Shown: positions 1-8,552, counted from the first letter of the stretch. The stretch is DNA of 64,000 nt from Micromonospora sp. WMMA1363 (GCF_030345795.1 NZ_JAUALB010000001.1:4580001-4644000), one strand, 5' to 3'. Notes: a model not told the origin generated them from the sequence alone. Numbers and translations are program-made.

Positions 1-3000
1 CCGGTCCCCAGCACCAGCGGTGGGATCAGTAGGAACAGCGGCGACAGGAGGACGTTGAGCAGCGCGAAGAAGATCAGCATCCGGCGGAACCGAGTGTCGC
101 CCCAGGCGTACCGGAATCCGGTGTTGATCTCGGCCGTCACCGACTTCGCCGGCCCGGCCATGGTGCGCGGGAAACGAAACGCGAGCGTGACGGTGATCGC
201 GACCGCGTAGCTCAACACGACGAGAACGAGGATGCCCCTCAAGCCCACGACGGCCATCAGCCCGACGGCCGCGACCGGCACGAACAGGCGGCTCGTCGTC
301 GCGGCGACCTGGACGACGCCGGTGGCATGACCGAGGTATCGCTTGGGGACGAGCTGCGGCACGGCGGAGTCGGAGGCGAGCAGCTGGAAGGTGAGCGCTA
401 TCGACAGGAGCGCGAGCAGCGGATAGGTGTGCGAGACCTGCAGGCTTCCGGTCCACGCCAGCAAGCCGAGCGTCAGCTGCACCCCGGCCGCGCCGAGGGC
501 GCCGGCAAGCATGACCGTACGACGGTCGCAGCGGTTCACCACCGTGCCGGCCTGCGGCGCTACGAGCAGCCCGGGCACCAGCCCGGCCACGGCGGACAGG
601 GCGAACTGGCCGGGCGAGCCGGTGGTCAGGAGGATCCAGACCGCGATTGCGAACGCGGCCAACGCCGAGCCGCTGACCGAGGCGAGGTGCGCCGCCGCCA
701 CCGCGAGAAAACGGTGCATCGCGGGCCGGGGCCCGTCGGGTGCGTCAGGCGAACACGCGCGCGAGATGTCGAGCAGCCGCCACCCCTCCCCACCGACCGA
801 CTCACCGGCGGAGACCGCCGGATGGGTGGTCGTCACGATCTCGGCGAGCTCCGCAGCGCGGTGCTTCTGGAAGAAGTGACCCGCCTCGTCGAGCAGTACG
901 ACGGCAGTGGTGTCGCTGAGGAAGTGCCACTCGCGAAAGCGCTCCTGGTAGAAGTCGGACGCTGGGTCCTGCTCCCCGGCCACGCTGATGACCGGCGCCC
1001 GCAGCCGCTCCACCGAGCTCTCGAAAAGCCGCGTGAAGTAGTCCTCCGCCGCTTCCGTGTCGCGGCGGGTGTTGTGGACGATGAGCCGGGCCTGCGCGGC
1101 GTCGATGTCGCTCATGTCGAGCCCGAGCCCGGTCAGCCCGTCCGCGTAGGCGCGGTCGCTACGCGACGCGTCCGCATTGGCAAGCCGCCCCAGCTCGCCG
1201 ACCAGGCCCCGGCCCGGCCGGGCGAAGGGGAAGATCGCGCCGATGTAGACCGCCTCCGGGACGCGGCCGGCCGCCTCCAGTTTCCTGGCGATCTCGACGA
1301 TGAGCGCCGAGCCGACGCCGCAGTGCCCGTAGAGCGCGATCGGCCCGGCGATCCTCTCCTGGATCTCCTGCACGCACCGCGCGGCGACATCCTCGAGCGG
1401 TGCGCGCTGCTCGTCGATTCCCGGGTCGTGGCCGGGGATGGCCACCGACCACAGCGCGTGCGTGGCCGGTAGCTCGTCCGCCAGCGACTTGTACACCATC
1501 GCGCTGCCACCGCCGTACGGAACGGCGACGTAGCTGAGCTCGGCCTCGGACGACGGCTTCGGCGTCAGCAGGTGCAGGAGCCTGCGCTCCGCCGACGTCT
1601 TCCCGTCGAGCAGGGCGGCGAGCCGCCGGATCGTCGCGTGGGTGAACAGGTCCATCACGGCGATCGAGGCACCGTCCGCCGTCGCACGCCTCAGCCGCTC
1701 GACCACCCTGATCGCGAGCAGGGAGTGACCACCCACGGCGAAGAAGTTGTCGTCGATTCCGACGTCGGCGCCGTCGAGGACATCCGCCCACACCGCGTGG
1801 ATCATCCGCTCCGATTCGGTGCGTGGCGGCACCCGCCCGGCCTCGCCGGCTACGGGCGCCTCGGGCGCGGGCAACCGCCCGCGGTCCACCTTGCCGTTCG
1901 CGGTCAGCGGCAGCCGGGGCAGCGTGACGAACGAGTTGGGGACCATGTAGGCCGGCAGCGCCGCAGCGAGGTGCGACCGCAGCCGTGCGGGGTCGGGAAC
2001 GGCTCCGGGCTCGGCCACGACGTAGGCCACGAGCTGGGCGGCGTTGCCCGTGCCGTGCGAGTTCACCACGCACTCGGCGACCTCGGGATGGCGGGTCAGA
2101 TGGGCCTCGATCTCGCCGAGTTCGATCCGGTAGCCGCGGATCTTGACCTGGGCGTCGGCCCGGCCGAGGAACTCGATCACACCGTCGGGCCGGTACTGGC
2201 CGAGGTCGCCGGTCCGGTAGAGACGAGCGCCGGTACGCGGGTGGGTGACGAACGCCGCCACCGTCCGCTCCGGGTCCCGCCAGTAGCCGGATGCCACGCC
2301 GACGCCCCCGATGTACAGGTCGCCAGGCACACCGATCGGCACATCGCACATCCCGCGATCGAGGACGTGGAACTGCTGGTTGGTCATCGGGCGGCCGTAC
2401 GGGATCGAGGACCACGACGGGTCGACGTCGTCGATCGGGTAGCAAATCGACCAGATCGACCCCTCGGTCGCTCCGCCGAGGCTGATGATCTCGGCGTTCG
2501 GGGCGAGCGCGCGAATGCGGTCGGGCAGTGTCGGCGGGATCCAGTCGCCGGACATCATCACCAGCCGCAGCGAACTGATGTCGGTCCCTTCCTGCTCGGC
2601 GTGCTCGACCAGCAGTTCCATCAGCGCGGGCACCGAGTTCCACACGGTGACTCGCTGCTCCGTGACGATCCGCGCCCACGCGGCCGGGTCCTTGTCCTCC
2701 TCGGGCCGTCCCATGACCAGCGTGCCGCCGGCGGCCAGCGTGCCGTAGACGTCGTAGACCGACAGGTCGAAGCTCAGGGCGGACAGCGCGAAGACCCGGT
2801 CGTCGGGCCCCACCCGGAACCGCGCGGTGACGTCGCGGACGGTGTTCAGCGCAGCCCTGTGCTCGATCATCACGCCCTTCGGCGTGCCGGTCGAGCCCGA
2901 CGTGAAGATCACGTAGGCGAGGTCGCCGGGCTCGGCGGGACAGGCCGGCGCCGATCCACCCGACTCCTCGGTGACGGGCAGCACCACCAGTCCGTCCGGC

Positions 3001-4724
3001 CAGTCCAGCCGGGAACGCAGCGCCGCCTGGGTGAGTGCCACGTCGCAGCCGCCGCGCGCGATGAGTTCGTTGCGGCGGCGCTCGGGCAGATCTGCGTCGA
3101 CGGGCAGGTAGGCGGCGCCGGCCTTGTTGATCGCCAGCACCGCGACGACCTGCTCCCACCCCCGTGCCATCACGACGGCCACCAGGTCGCCCCTCGTCAC
3201 CCCGGAGGCAGTCAGCCGCATCGCGAGGTGATCGGCCCTCCGGTCGATTTCGGCGTGCGAGAGCCAACCACCTGGGTGGACCACCGCCGGGTGGTCGGGC
3301 GTGCTGCGCGCCTGCGCTGCGACCGGGTCGTGCAGGAGCTGGTCCGCGCCGAGGTCGGCGCTCGTGTCGTTCCAGCGTGTGCGCTGCGCGCGCTCGTCGG
3401 CCGTGAGCAGCTCGTAGCTCGAGATCGGGACGTGCGGATCGGCGGCGATGCCCTCCAGAAGGACGCGGAAGTGCGCACCCAGGCGCTCGATCGAGTCCGC
3501 GCTGAACAACGCGGTGTTGTAGGTCATCAGGAAGTCGCCGGCGCCGGCGGTGTGCAGCTCGAGGTCGAACCGGGTCACGCAGTACGAGATGTCGACGTCT
3601 TCGGTGACCGTGATCGACGGGTTGCTCCGCTCGGCCTCCTCGTAGCTCTGCATGGAGAAGACCACCTGGAACAGCGGCGAACGTGACACCTCCCGCGGCA
3701 CGTTCAACTCGGTAACCAGACGCTCGAACGGCAGTTCCTGGTGGGCGAAGGCGTGCACGGCCGTCGCGCGGACCCGATCGAGCAGCTCGACGAACGTCGG
3801 GTCGCCCGAGGAGTCGACCCGCATCGTCACCATGTTGACGAAGCAGCCGACGAGGTCGTCGAGCTCGGGTACCGGCCGGCCGGCCGTCGGCGACCCGATC
3901 GTGACGTCGTCCTGCTGCGCCCGGCGGCCCAGCAGGATCGCGAACGCCGCGAGCAGCACCATGTACGGCGTGGCCCGCTGCTTGCGTCCGAGCCGGAACA
4001 ACTCGTCGAGCGCACTCGGCGCGACCGAGAACTCGTGCGCGGCGCCGGCGTAGGTCGGTACCGGTGGCCGCTGCCGGTCGGTCGGCAGCTCGAGCGGCGC
4101 GACGCCGGCGAGTTGCCCGCGCCAGTACGCCACATCCTGCTCGGTGTCGGGCAGAGCGCGTTGCCACGCGGCGAAGTCGCGGTAGCGGACCGGCAGGTCC
4201 GGCAGCGGGTCGCCGGCCAGGCAGGCCAGCACCTCGCCGAGGATGAGCTCGGTTGACCATCCGTCGGCGGCGATGTGGTGTGCCGCGAGCGCGAACACGT
4301 GCTCGTCGGGGGCGATCGTGATCAGCATCGCCCGCGCCACGGGGCCGGCGGCGAGGTCGAACGGTTCGGCCATGAAGGCGTCGACGAGCGCGCTCACGGC
4401 GTCGTCGGACACGGCCGCCGCGGTGGCGAGCGGGATCGCGCCGACATCGTCGACGAGCACGACGGGTCGGCCGTCCACGGTGGCGGGAAAGCGGGTCCGC
4501 AACGGCTCGTGCCGGGCCGCGACCCGGTTCAGCGCCCCGGCGAGCGCCTCCGGATCGATCGGGCCGCGCAGTCGCCAGGCCTCCGGGATCGTGTACGCCG
4601 TCGTGCCGGGCGCGTACGCGTCCATGAACCAGAGGCGTTCCTGGGCGAAGGACATCACCGGCTCCCCGTCGGGCAGGACGGGGATCGTCGTCGGCGTCGG
4701 AGGCAGTTCTTTCAGGCCACTCAT
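1..4724 (-). CDS. Non-ribosomal peptide synthetase module (C-A-T-TE) fused to an MFS transporter; runs off the left edge
   Basis: One uninterrupted minus-strand frame from an ATG at 4724 to the window edge, about 1574 codons with no stop. A GGGGGA ribosome-binding site lies just upstream of the ATG. Domains in order: condensation (HHIAADG near residue 149), adenylation (FTSGSTGTPKG near 606, GGATEGS near 747, NGKVDR), carrier (GGHSL, Ser1001), thioesterase (GHCGVG with Cys1135, GEQD, His1283), then from about residue 1336 an MFS-type membrane domain with at least six hydrophobic segments before the edge. The adenylation pocket reads D-L-Y-N-M-S-L-I-W-K, which I recall as a cysteine code. It probably joins an upstream acyl or aminoacyl group to cysteine, releases the product through the TE and exports it through the fused transporter. 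The TE nucleophile is Cys instead of Ser. The 3' end is outside the window, so total length and final transmembrane count are unknown. Confidence 0.93.
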   Translation of the reverse strand, partial: MSGLKELPPTPTTIPVLPDGEPVMSFAQERLWFMDAYAPGTTAYTIPEAWRLRGPIDPEALAGALNRVAARHEPLRTRFPATVDGRPVVLVDDVGAIPLATAAAVSDDAVSALVDAFMAEPFDLAAGPVARAMLITIAPDEHVFALAAHHIAADGWSTELILGEVLACLAGDPLPDLPVRYRDFAAWQRALPDTEQDVAYWRGQLAGVAPLELPTDRQRPPVPTYAGAAHEFSVAPSALDELFRLGRKQRATPYMVLLAAFAILLGRRAQQDDVTIGSPTAGRPVPELDDLVGCFVNMVTMRVDSSGDPTFVELLDRVRATAVHAFAHQELPFERLVTELNVPREVSRSPLFQVVFSMQSYEEAERSNPSITVTEDVDISYCVTRFDLELHTAGAGDFLMTYNTALFSADSIERLGAHFRVLLEGIAADPHVPISSYELLTADERAQRTRWNDTSADLGADQLLHDPVAAQARSTPDHPAVVHPGGWLSHAEIDRRADHLAMRLTASGVTRGDLVAVVMARGWEQVVAVLAINKAGAAYLPVDADLPERRRNELIARGGCDVALTQAALRSRLDWPDGLVVLPVTEESGGSAPACPAEPGDLAYVIFTSGSTGTPKGVMIEHRAALNTVRDVTARFRVGPDDRVFALSALSFDLSVYDVYGTLAAGGTLVMGRPEEDKDPAAWARIVTEQRVTVWNSVPALMELLVEHAEQEGTDISSLRLVMMSGDWIPPTLPDRIRALAPNAEIISLGGATEGSIWSICYPIDDVDPSWSSIPYGRPMTNQQFHVLDRGMCDVPIGVPGDLYIGGVGVASGYWRDPERTVAAFVTHPRTGARLYRTGDLGQYRPDGVIEFLGRADAQVKIRGYRIELGEIEAHLTRHPEVAECVVNSHGTGNAAQLVAYVVAEPGAVPDPARLRSHLAAALPAYMVPNSFVTLPRLPLTANGKVDRGRLPAPEAPVAGEAGRVPPRTESERMIHAVWADVLDGADVGIDDNFFAVGGHSLLAIRVVERLRRATADGASIAVMDLFTHATIRRLAALLDGKTSAERRLLHLLTPKPSSEAELSYVAVPYGGGSAMVYKSLADELPATHALWSVAIPGHDPGIDEQRAPLEDVAARCVQEIQERIAGPIALYGHCGVGSALIVEIARKLEAAGRVPEAVYIGAIFPFARPGRGLVGELGRLANADASRSDRAYADGLTGLGLDMSDIDAAQARLIVHNTRRDTEAAEDYFTRLFESSVERLRAPVISVAGEQDPASDFYQERFREWHFLSDTTAVVLLDEAGHFFQKHRAAELAEIVTTTHPAVSAGESVGGEGWRLLDISRACSPDAPDGPRPAMHRFLAVAAAHLASVSGSALAAFAIAVWILLTTGSPGQFALSAVAGLVPGLLVAPQAGTVVNRCDRRTVMLAGALGAAGVQLTLGLLAWTGSLQVSHTYPLLALLSIALTFQLLASDSAVPQLVPKRYLGHATGVVQVAATTSRLFVPVAAVGLMAVVGLRGILVLVVLSYAVAITVTLAFRFPRTMAGPAKSVTAEINTGFRYAWGDTRFRRMLIFFALLNVLLSPLFLLIPPLVLGT

Positions 4725-4800
4725 AGGACGTCCCCCGGAGGTCACTAGTGCACCCTCTTCCGTGCGGGCCCTTGGACAGGGCTTGTGGTAGGAACTAGGC

Positions 4801-4870
4801 GGAAGCCGGGGTGACGGCCTTTTGCGGTCGCCCCTCGTGGGCCTCGATGACACTGCCGCCCCCGGCTTCC
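4801..4870 (-). other. Possible structured leader upstream of the NRPS gene
   Basis: An 11-base stretch at 4801-4811 (GGAAGCCGGGG) pairs perfectly with 4860-4870, enclosing a 48-base loop that can fold further. It lies 77-146 bases upstream of the NRPS start and between that start and the insertion sequence. It could be a leader RNA element on the minus strand or the relic of a terminator for a gene displaced by the insertion. The loop is too long for an ordinary intrinsic terminator. I do not recognise a riboswitch class. The rest of 4725-4920 shows no gene and no convincing promoter. Confidence 0.35.
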
Positions 4871-4920
4871 CCGGAACCGCTGATCGATGACAGAAGGACG
4901 CGCCGTAGAGCGCCGGTTAG

Positions 4921-4939
4921 TACTGCAACGGCGGGTCGT
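4921..4939 (+). repeat. Left terminal inverted repeat of the IS701-type element
   Basis: TACTGCAACGGCGGGTCGT, the exact reverse complement of 6282-6300. Counting the flanking bases TTAG and CTAA the complementarity extends to 23 bp. Confidence 0.9.
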
Positions 4940-4942
4940 GAC

Positions 4943-5120
4943 TTATGGCGGTTTGAGTCGTTTGCGGTAGTGGGCGGCTCGGGCTTGTTCCTGGCGGCGA
5001 CGGCGGAAGTCGGACCAGCGCAGGATGTGGTCGGCTCGACGGCGGGTGGTCAGGACGAGGTGGGCGAACAGGCGGCGGATTTCGTTGCTGCTCAGCGGGA
5101 TCTGGCTGCGCTCGTTTGCG
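4943..5120 (-). pseudogene. Out-of-frame C-terminal part of the IS701 transposase
   Basis: In the frame shifted by one base from the main transposase frame, this stretch encodes IPLSSNEIRRLFAHLVL and HILRWSDFRRRRQEQ, ending at TAA 4943-4945. That matches the basic, helical C-terminal end I recall for IS701 transposases. It has no start or ribosome-binding site of its own. It would be translated only by frameshifting at the G run near 5127-5131 or after that run is repaired to six G. Confidence 0.7.
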
Positions 5121-6273
5121 GTGGTGCCCCCTTTGCGGCTTCGAGGGCGCGGGTGACGACGAGGAACGCGGCGGCGGCCATCGCGAGGGTGATGTGGGCG
5201 TACCAGGCGTCGTAGCGGCGGACCTGGTACTGGTCCAGGCCGACCTCGTTCTTCGCGGTCTGGAACGATTCCTCCACCGACCAACGGCTACCGGCGACCC
5301 GCACCAGGTCGCGTAGTCGGGTGCCGCGGGGGCCGAAGCAGACGTAGTAGGCGATGTCGCCGGGATCCGTGATCGAGCGTCGGGCCAGGACCCAGCCGCG
5401 GCGGCCGTGGGCAAAGGTGCGGCGGATCGGCAGCCGAGCCCAGTCGTAGCGGCGCGGCCCGTGCGCGCCGTCACCACACGACAGTCGTTGCCACGCGCCC
5501 GCACGCACCCTGCCGATCAGCTCGTCGACACCGGTGGTGGTGTGCAGCCCGGAGGGCACCCGATCGTCGCGTCGGGTGGCCATCACGTACGCGATGTCCC
5601 GATCCTCCAACCAGCCCCGCAGGCCAGGGTTCTGCCCGTAGGCCTCATCGGCCGTGAACCACGAAAACGGCACCCCCGCGGTGACCGCCCGCTCCAGCAT
5701 GGCCTGCGCCTGCTGCGGCTTGGTCGCGAACCCGACGGCGTCCGGGATCGCCGAGCGCCGGCACCGGTCCCGATCACCGGTCCACGACTTCGGCAGGTAC
5801 AACTCCCGATCGATCAACGCCCGACCCCGCGGCGTGGCGTAGCACAGGAACGTGCCGATCTGGCAGTTCTCGGTCTTGCCCGCCGTACCCGAATACTGCC
5901 GTTGGACCCCCGCCGACGCACGGCCCTTCTTGACGAACCCCGTCTCGTCAGCGATGAGCACCCCGGCCGCATCGCCGATCTGGTCCACCACGTAATCGCG
6001 CACGTCATCGCGGACCGCGTCCCGGTCCCACGCCGCGCTGCACAGCATGCCCTGCAACCCGTCCGGCGACACATGCCCAGCCTGCTCCGCGAGGGTCCAG
6101 CCGTTACGCCGCTCCAACGGTGCCAGTAGCCCCCGCACATACGCCCATGCCCGCCGCCGCGGCTCCACCCGCTCAAACCGATGCGCGAACCGGAAGAACA
6201 ACTCCTCCAACCCGGCATCCCACGACCCGACCACCCGCGCATCCACCACAACCAACCAACGAATGATCAGCAC
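5092..6273 (-). CDS. IS701-family transposase, main frame (C-terminus lost to a frameshift)
   Basis: This 393-residue DDE transposase cuts and pastes the surrounding element. Family-typical segments are an N-terminal RVEPRRRAWAYVRGLLAPLE, the first acidic block LIADETGFVKKG with YSGTAGKTENCQIG, a second acidic block FTADEAYG, and a late Glu block SRWSVEESFQTAKNEVGLDQ. The frame ends prematurely with an unrelated tail (APPQTSAARSR). The usual basic C-terminus is present in the next frame (4943 to about 5120). The switch point is a run of five C at 5127-5131 (AAAGGGGG on the coding strand). The catalytic core is complete, so the truncated protein might be partly active. A -1 ribosomal frameshift at A-AAG-GGG could restore the full length, but a single-base deletion is the simpler explanation. 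Confidence 0.85.
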   Translation of the reverse strand: MLIIRWLVVVDARVVGSWDAGLEELFFRFAHRFERVEPRRRAWAYVRGLLAPLERRNGWTLAEQAGHVSPDGLQGMLCSAAWDRDAVRDDVRDYVVDQIGDAAGVLIADETGFVKKGRASAGVQRQYSGTAGKTENCQIGTFLCYATPRGRALIDRELYLPKSWTGDRDRCRRSAIPDAVGFATKPQQAQAMLERAVTAGVPFSWFTADEAYGQNPGLRGWLEDRDIAYVMATRRDDRVPSGLHTTTGVDELIGRVRAGAWQRLSCGDGAHGPRRYDWARLPIRRTFAHGRRGWVLARRSITDPGDIAYYVCFGPRGTRLRDLVRVAGSRWSVEESFQTAKNEVGLDQYQVRRYDAWYAHITLAMAAAAFLVVTRALEAAKGAPPQTSAARSR

Positions 6274-6281
6274 CCGAAGCT

Positions 6282-6300
6282 ACGACCCGCCGTTGCAGTA
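6282..6300 (-). repeat. Right terminal inverted repeat of the IS701-type element
   Basis: This is the exact reverse complement of the left repeat. It lies 8 bases upstream of the transposase start, so the transposase promoter must lie in the repeat or outside the element. Confidence 0.9.
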
Positions 6301-6331
6301 CTAAGGAAGTCGATTCGTCCGGCGGGCCCGA

Positions 6332-7522
6332 TCAGAAGTCGGCGAAGAGGTACGGCAGCCGGCGCGGGAAGAGGCGGCGCAGCTCCGCCCCCGCGTCGGC
6401 GGGAACGTCACCCAGCCCGCGTAGGTGCACCTCCACCGGATCCAGTACCCCGTACGCGAGCCCGGAGAGCCCGGCGGCGGTCAGCGTGGCGGATGGGGCG
6501 CCGCCCGCGCCGGCGCGGGCCAGTTCCAGCGCTCCGGTCGTGCCGTCGAGCAGATAGACCCCGGCGAGCCAGCGATCCCCGGTCAGCTCCACCCGGACCC
6601 GGGCCGGGCCGACGGGCAGTCCGGTGAGCGCGTCCACCGCGAGCAGCCGGGCCATCGGCGCCGAGGAACCCGGCCGGGCCACCCGCGCCTGCACATGCAC
6701 CTCGAGGTCGGTGAGCCACAGCTCGGGCACCTCGTCGGCGGGAACGTCGAAGCGGACCGTCGCCACCTGGTCGATGTGCCGGGCGAAGAACTGCAACAGC
6801 AGCGACCGGGCGTACGGGTCGGTGGCGAGCAGGTCGTCGGCGGCCAACGTGCCCCCGTGCTCGTCGATCCGGTAGGTCGCCGCCCCGGTCACCGTCCCGC
6901 CGACCCGGGCGGTCACCAGCCACCGTTCGTTCCGGTCGCGCAGCGCCACCGCCCGGTAGTCGGGGAAGAGCGCGAACCCGTGCCGCTCGCGGAGGCAGCG
7001 TTCGGTGAATTCGTGCCACGCCGGGTAACCGGCGCCGATCCGCTCCCAACCCACCTCGCCGGGCAAATCGGCGCGTAGCAGCGGGGCCAGGTCGGCCACC
7101 GGCAGCGAGACGGTGCGCCGCAGCGGCAGCCCGACGTAGCCGAACCGCCCGTAGAACGACGGCCGGAACGGCCAGAGCGCCGTCAGCTGGTGCCCCTCGT
7201 CGCGCATCTCGTCCAGCAACTGGTGCAGCAGGGTGCGCACGTGCCCCTGCCAGCGGGCCAGCGGGTGGGTGACCACGCCGGCGACGCCGGCCATCGGCAA
7301 CACCCGGCCGCGCAGGTTCTCCCGCATCGGGATGGCCGAGACCGCCGCGCGCGTCTCGCCCGCCTCCTCGACGACCAGCGTCCGGTTGCCCTCGTTGTAG
7401 GGCAGGTACTCGCGGAACTCCTTGGCCCGCTCGACGCTCCGGGGCGAGCCCTCGAAGGCGTACGCCTGGAGGGGGAAGCTGGTGGTGAGGCGTTCCTCGG
7501 AACCAACCCTGCGGACGGTCAT
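6332..7522 (-). CDS. Eis-like GNAT N-acetyltransferase
   Basis: This 396-residue protein has the Eis-family layout: an N-terminal GNAT fold with acetyl-CoA region LPMAGVAGVVTHPLARWQGH, a second degenerate GNAT fold, and an SCP2-like C-terminal domain ending in a terminal Phe carboxylate (LPYLFADF), which in Eis enzymes reaches into the active site. FYGRFGYVGLPLRR is also typical. Family members acetylate aminoglycosides or other amines, and mycobacterial Eis gives kanamycin resistance. The natural substrate here cannot be read from sequence. It begins at ATG 7522 and ends 28 bases from the inserted IS element. The 233-base stretch upstream (7523-7755) shows no gene. Confidence 0.85.
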   Translation of the reverse strand: MTVRRVGSEERLTTSFPLQAYAFEGSPRSVERAKEFREYLPYNEGNRTLVVEEAGETRAAVSAIPMRENLRGRVLPMAGVAGVVTHPLARWQGHVRTLLHQLLDEMRDEGHQLTALWPFRPSFYGRFGYVGLPLRRTVSLPVADLAPLLRADLPGEVGWERIGAGYPAWHEFTERCLRERHGFALFPDYRAVALRDRNERWLVTARVGGTVTGAATYRIDEHGGTLAADDLLATDPYARSLLLQFFARHIDQVATVRFDVPADEVPELWLTDLEVHVQARVARPGSSAPMARLLAVDALTGLPVGPARVRVELTGDRWLAGVYLLDGTTGALELARAGAGGAPSATLTAAGLSGLAYGVLDPVEVHLRGLGDVPADAGAELRRLFPRRLPYLFADF

Positions 7523-7755
7523 CGGCTCATCCCATCCCGGCCGGGCCGCCCGCGCAACCGAGATTGCGCCTACCCCGGTCGGCAGGTGTCGCAGGTGCCG
7601 GCGACGGCGCGGCCGGACACCGCGGCCACCCGTCGGCGTTCACCGGTCGGCCCTCGCGATGATCGCGCTCACCGGGGCGACGAACGCGAGCCGCCTCCGC
7701 CCTGGCGGTGCCCAGCTCGGCGCACCTACCTGTGCGGAGCGGGTGGTGGACGGGC

Positions 7756-8475
7756 TCAGAGCGCCGTGACGTCGGAGACCACGACGGTGACGTTGTCCGG
7801 CGCCCCGGCCTGGTGGGCGAGCTTGACCAGTTGCTCCCCGCAGAGTTGGCGGTCGCCGTAGCGGGTCAGCGCGGCGGCGACCGCGTCGTGCTCGACGTAG
7901 TCGGAGAGCCCGTCGCTGCACAGCAGCAGCCGGTCGCCGGGCGCGACGGTGAGCGTTCCGATCGCGGGCGGGGTGTCCGAGCCCTGGACCGCGCGGGTCA
8001 CCAGGGACCGCTGGGGGTGGTGCCGGGCCTGCTCGGGGGAGAGCGCGCCCTGGTCCACCAGCGCCTGCACGAACGTGTCGTCCCGGGTGAGCTGGGTCAG
8101 CGCCCCGTCCCGGAGCAGGTAGCAGCGGGAGTCGCCGACCTGGGCCAGCACCAGTGTGTCACCGGCGAGCAGCGCGGCTGTCAATGTCGTACCCATGCCC
8201 TCACGGGCGGGATCGACGGTGATGGCGGCGTGGATGCGCTGGTTGGCGGTGCTGACCACGGCGCGCAGCGCGTCGGTGGCCTCGTCGGGGGTGGGTGGCG
8301 GGGTCAGCTCGTCCAGGATCCGGATCACGATCTCGCTCGCCACCTCGCCCGCGGGCAGGCCGCCCATCCCGTCCGCGACCGCGACGAGGCGCTCGCCCGC
8401 GAGGGCGGAATCCTCGTTGTTGGTCCGGACCAGGCCGACGTCGTTGAGGATGGCCGAGCGGAGGATCAGCGTCAT
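7756..8475 (-). CDS. PP2C-family serine/threonine protein phosphatase
   Basis: This 239-residue stand-alone PP2C domain dephosphorylates Ser/Thr phosphoproteins with two metal ions. The expected motifs are present: GLVRTNNEDS (Asp of motif 1), VADGMGG, GMGTTLTAALL, QVGDSRCYLL, LTRDD, LLLCSDGLSDYV and the terminal PDNVTVVV with metal-binding Asp. There is no membrane segment, so it resembles a cytosolic PstP-like or regulatory enzyme rather than membrane PstP. It is monocistronic, with short gaps on both sides. Confidence 0.9.
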   Translation of the reverse strand: MTLILRSAILNDVGLVRTNNEDSALAGERLVAVADGMGGLPAGEVASEIVIRILDELTPPPTPDEATDALRAVVSTANQRIHAAITVDPAREGMGTTLTAALLAGDTLVLAQVGDSRCYLLRDGALTQLTRDDTFVQALVDQGALSPEQARHHPQRSLVTRAVQGSDTPPAIGTLTVAPGDRLLLCSDGLSDYVEHDAVAAALTRYGDRQLCGEQLVKLAHQAGAPDNVTVVVSDVTAL

Positions 8476-8552
8476 GGGATCAAGCTTGCCAAGAACACCC
8501 TCCGTTCGTCTCTACGCACTGGTGGGCGGTTTGGAAAGTTGTCGTCGACGGA

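Larger units (their letters stand above)
4921..6300 (-). mobile_element. IS701-family insertion sequence, about 1.38 kb
   Basis: The element is bounded by perfect 19-bp inverted repeats and carries one transposase gene on the minus strand that nearly fills it. The flanks are TTAG at 4917-4920 and CTAA at 6301-6304. Both fit YTAR, the target preference I recall for the IS701 family, but they are not direct repeats of each other. This suggests recombination or deletion between element copies after insertion, or an atypical event. It lies directly upstream of the NRPS gene and separates it from the chromosomal genes to the right. Confidence 0.85.

Noticed and set aside
1572..3686. Long plus-strand frame opposite the NRPS
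   Set aside because: There are no domains, the composition is that of an antisense shadow, and it lies within a strongly supported gene.
1159..4260. Long alternative minus-strand frame of about 1030 codons inside the NRPS gene
   Set aside because: Its translation is Arg/Pro/Ala-rich without domain motifs, while the frame used here shows all NRPS core motifs in order.
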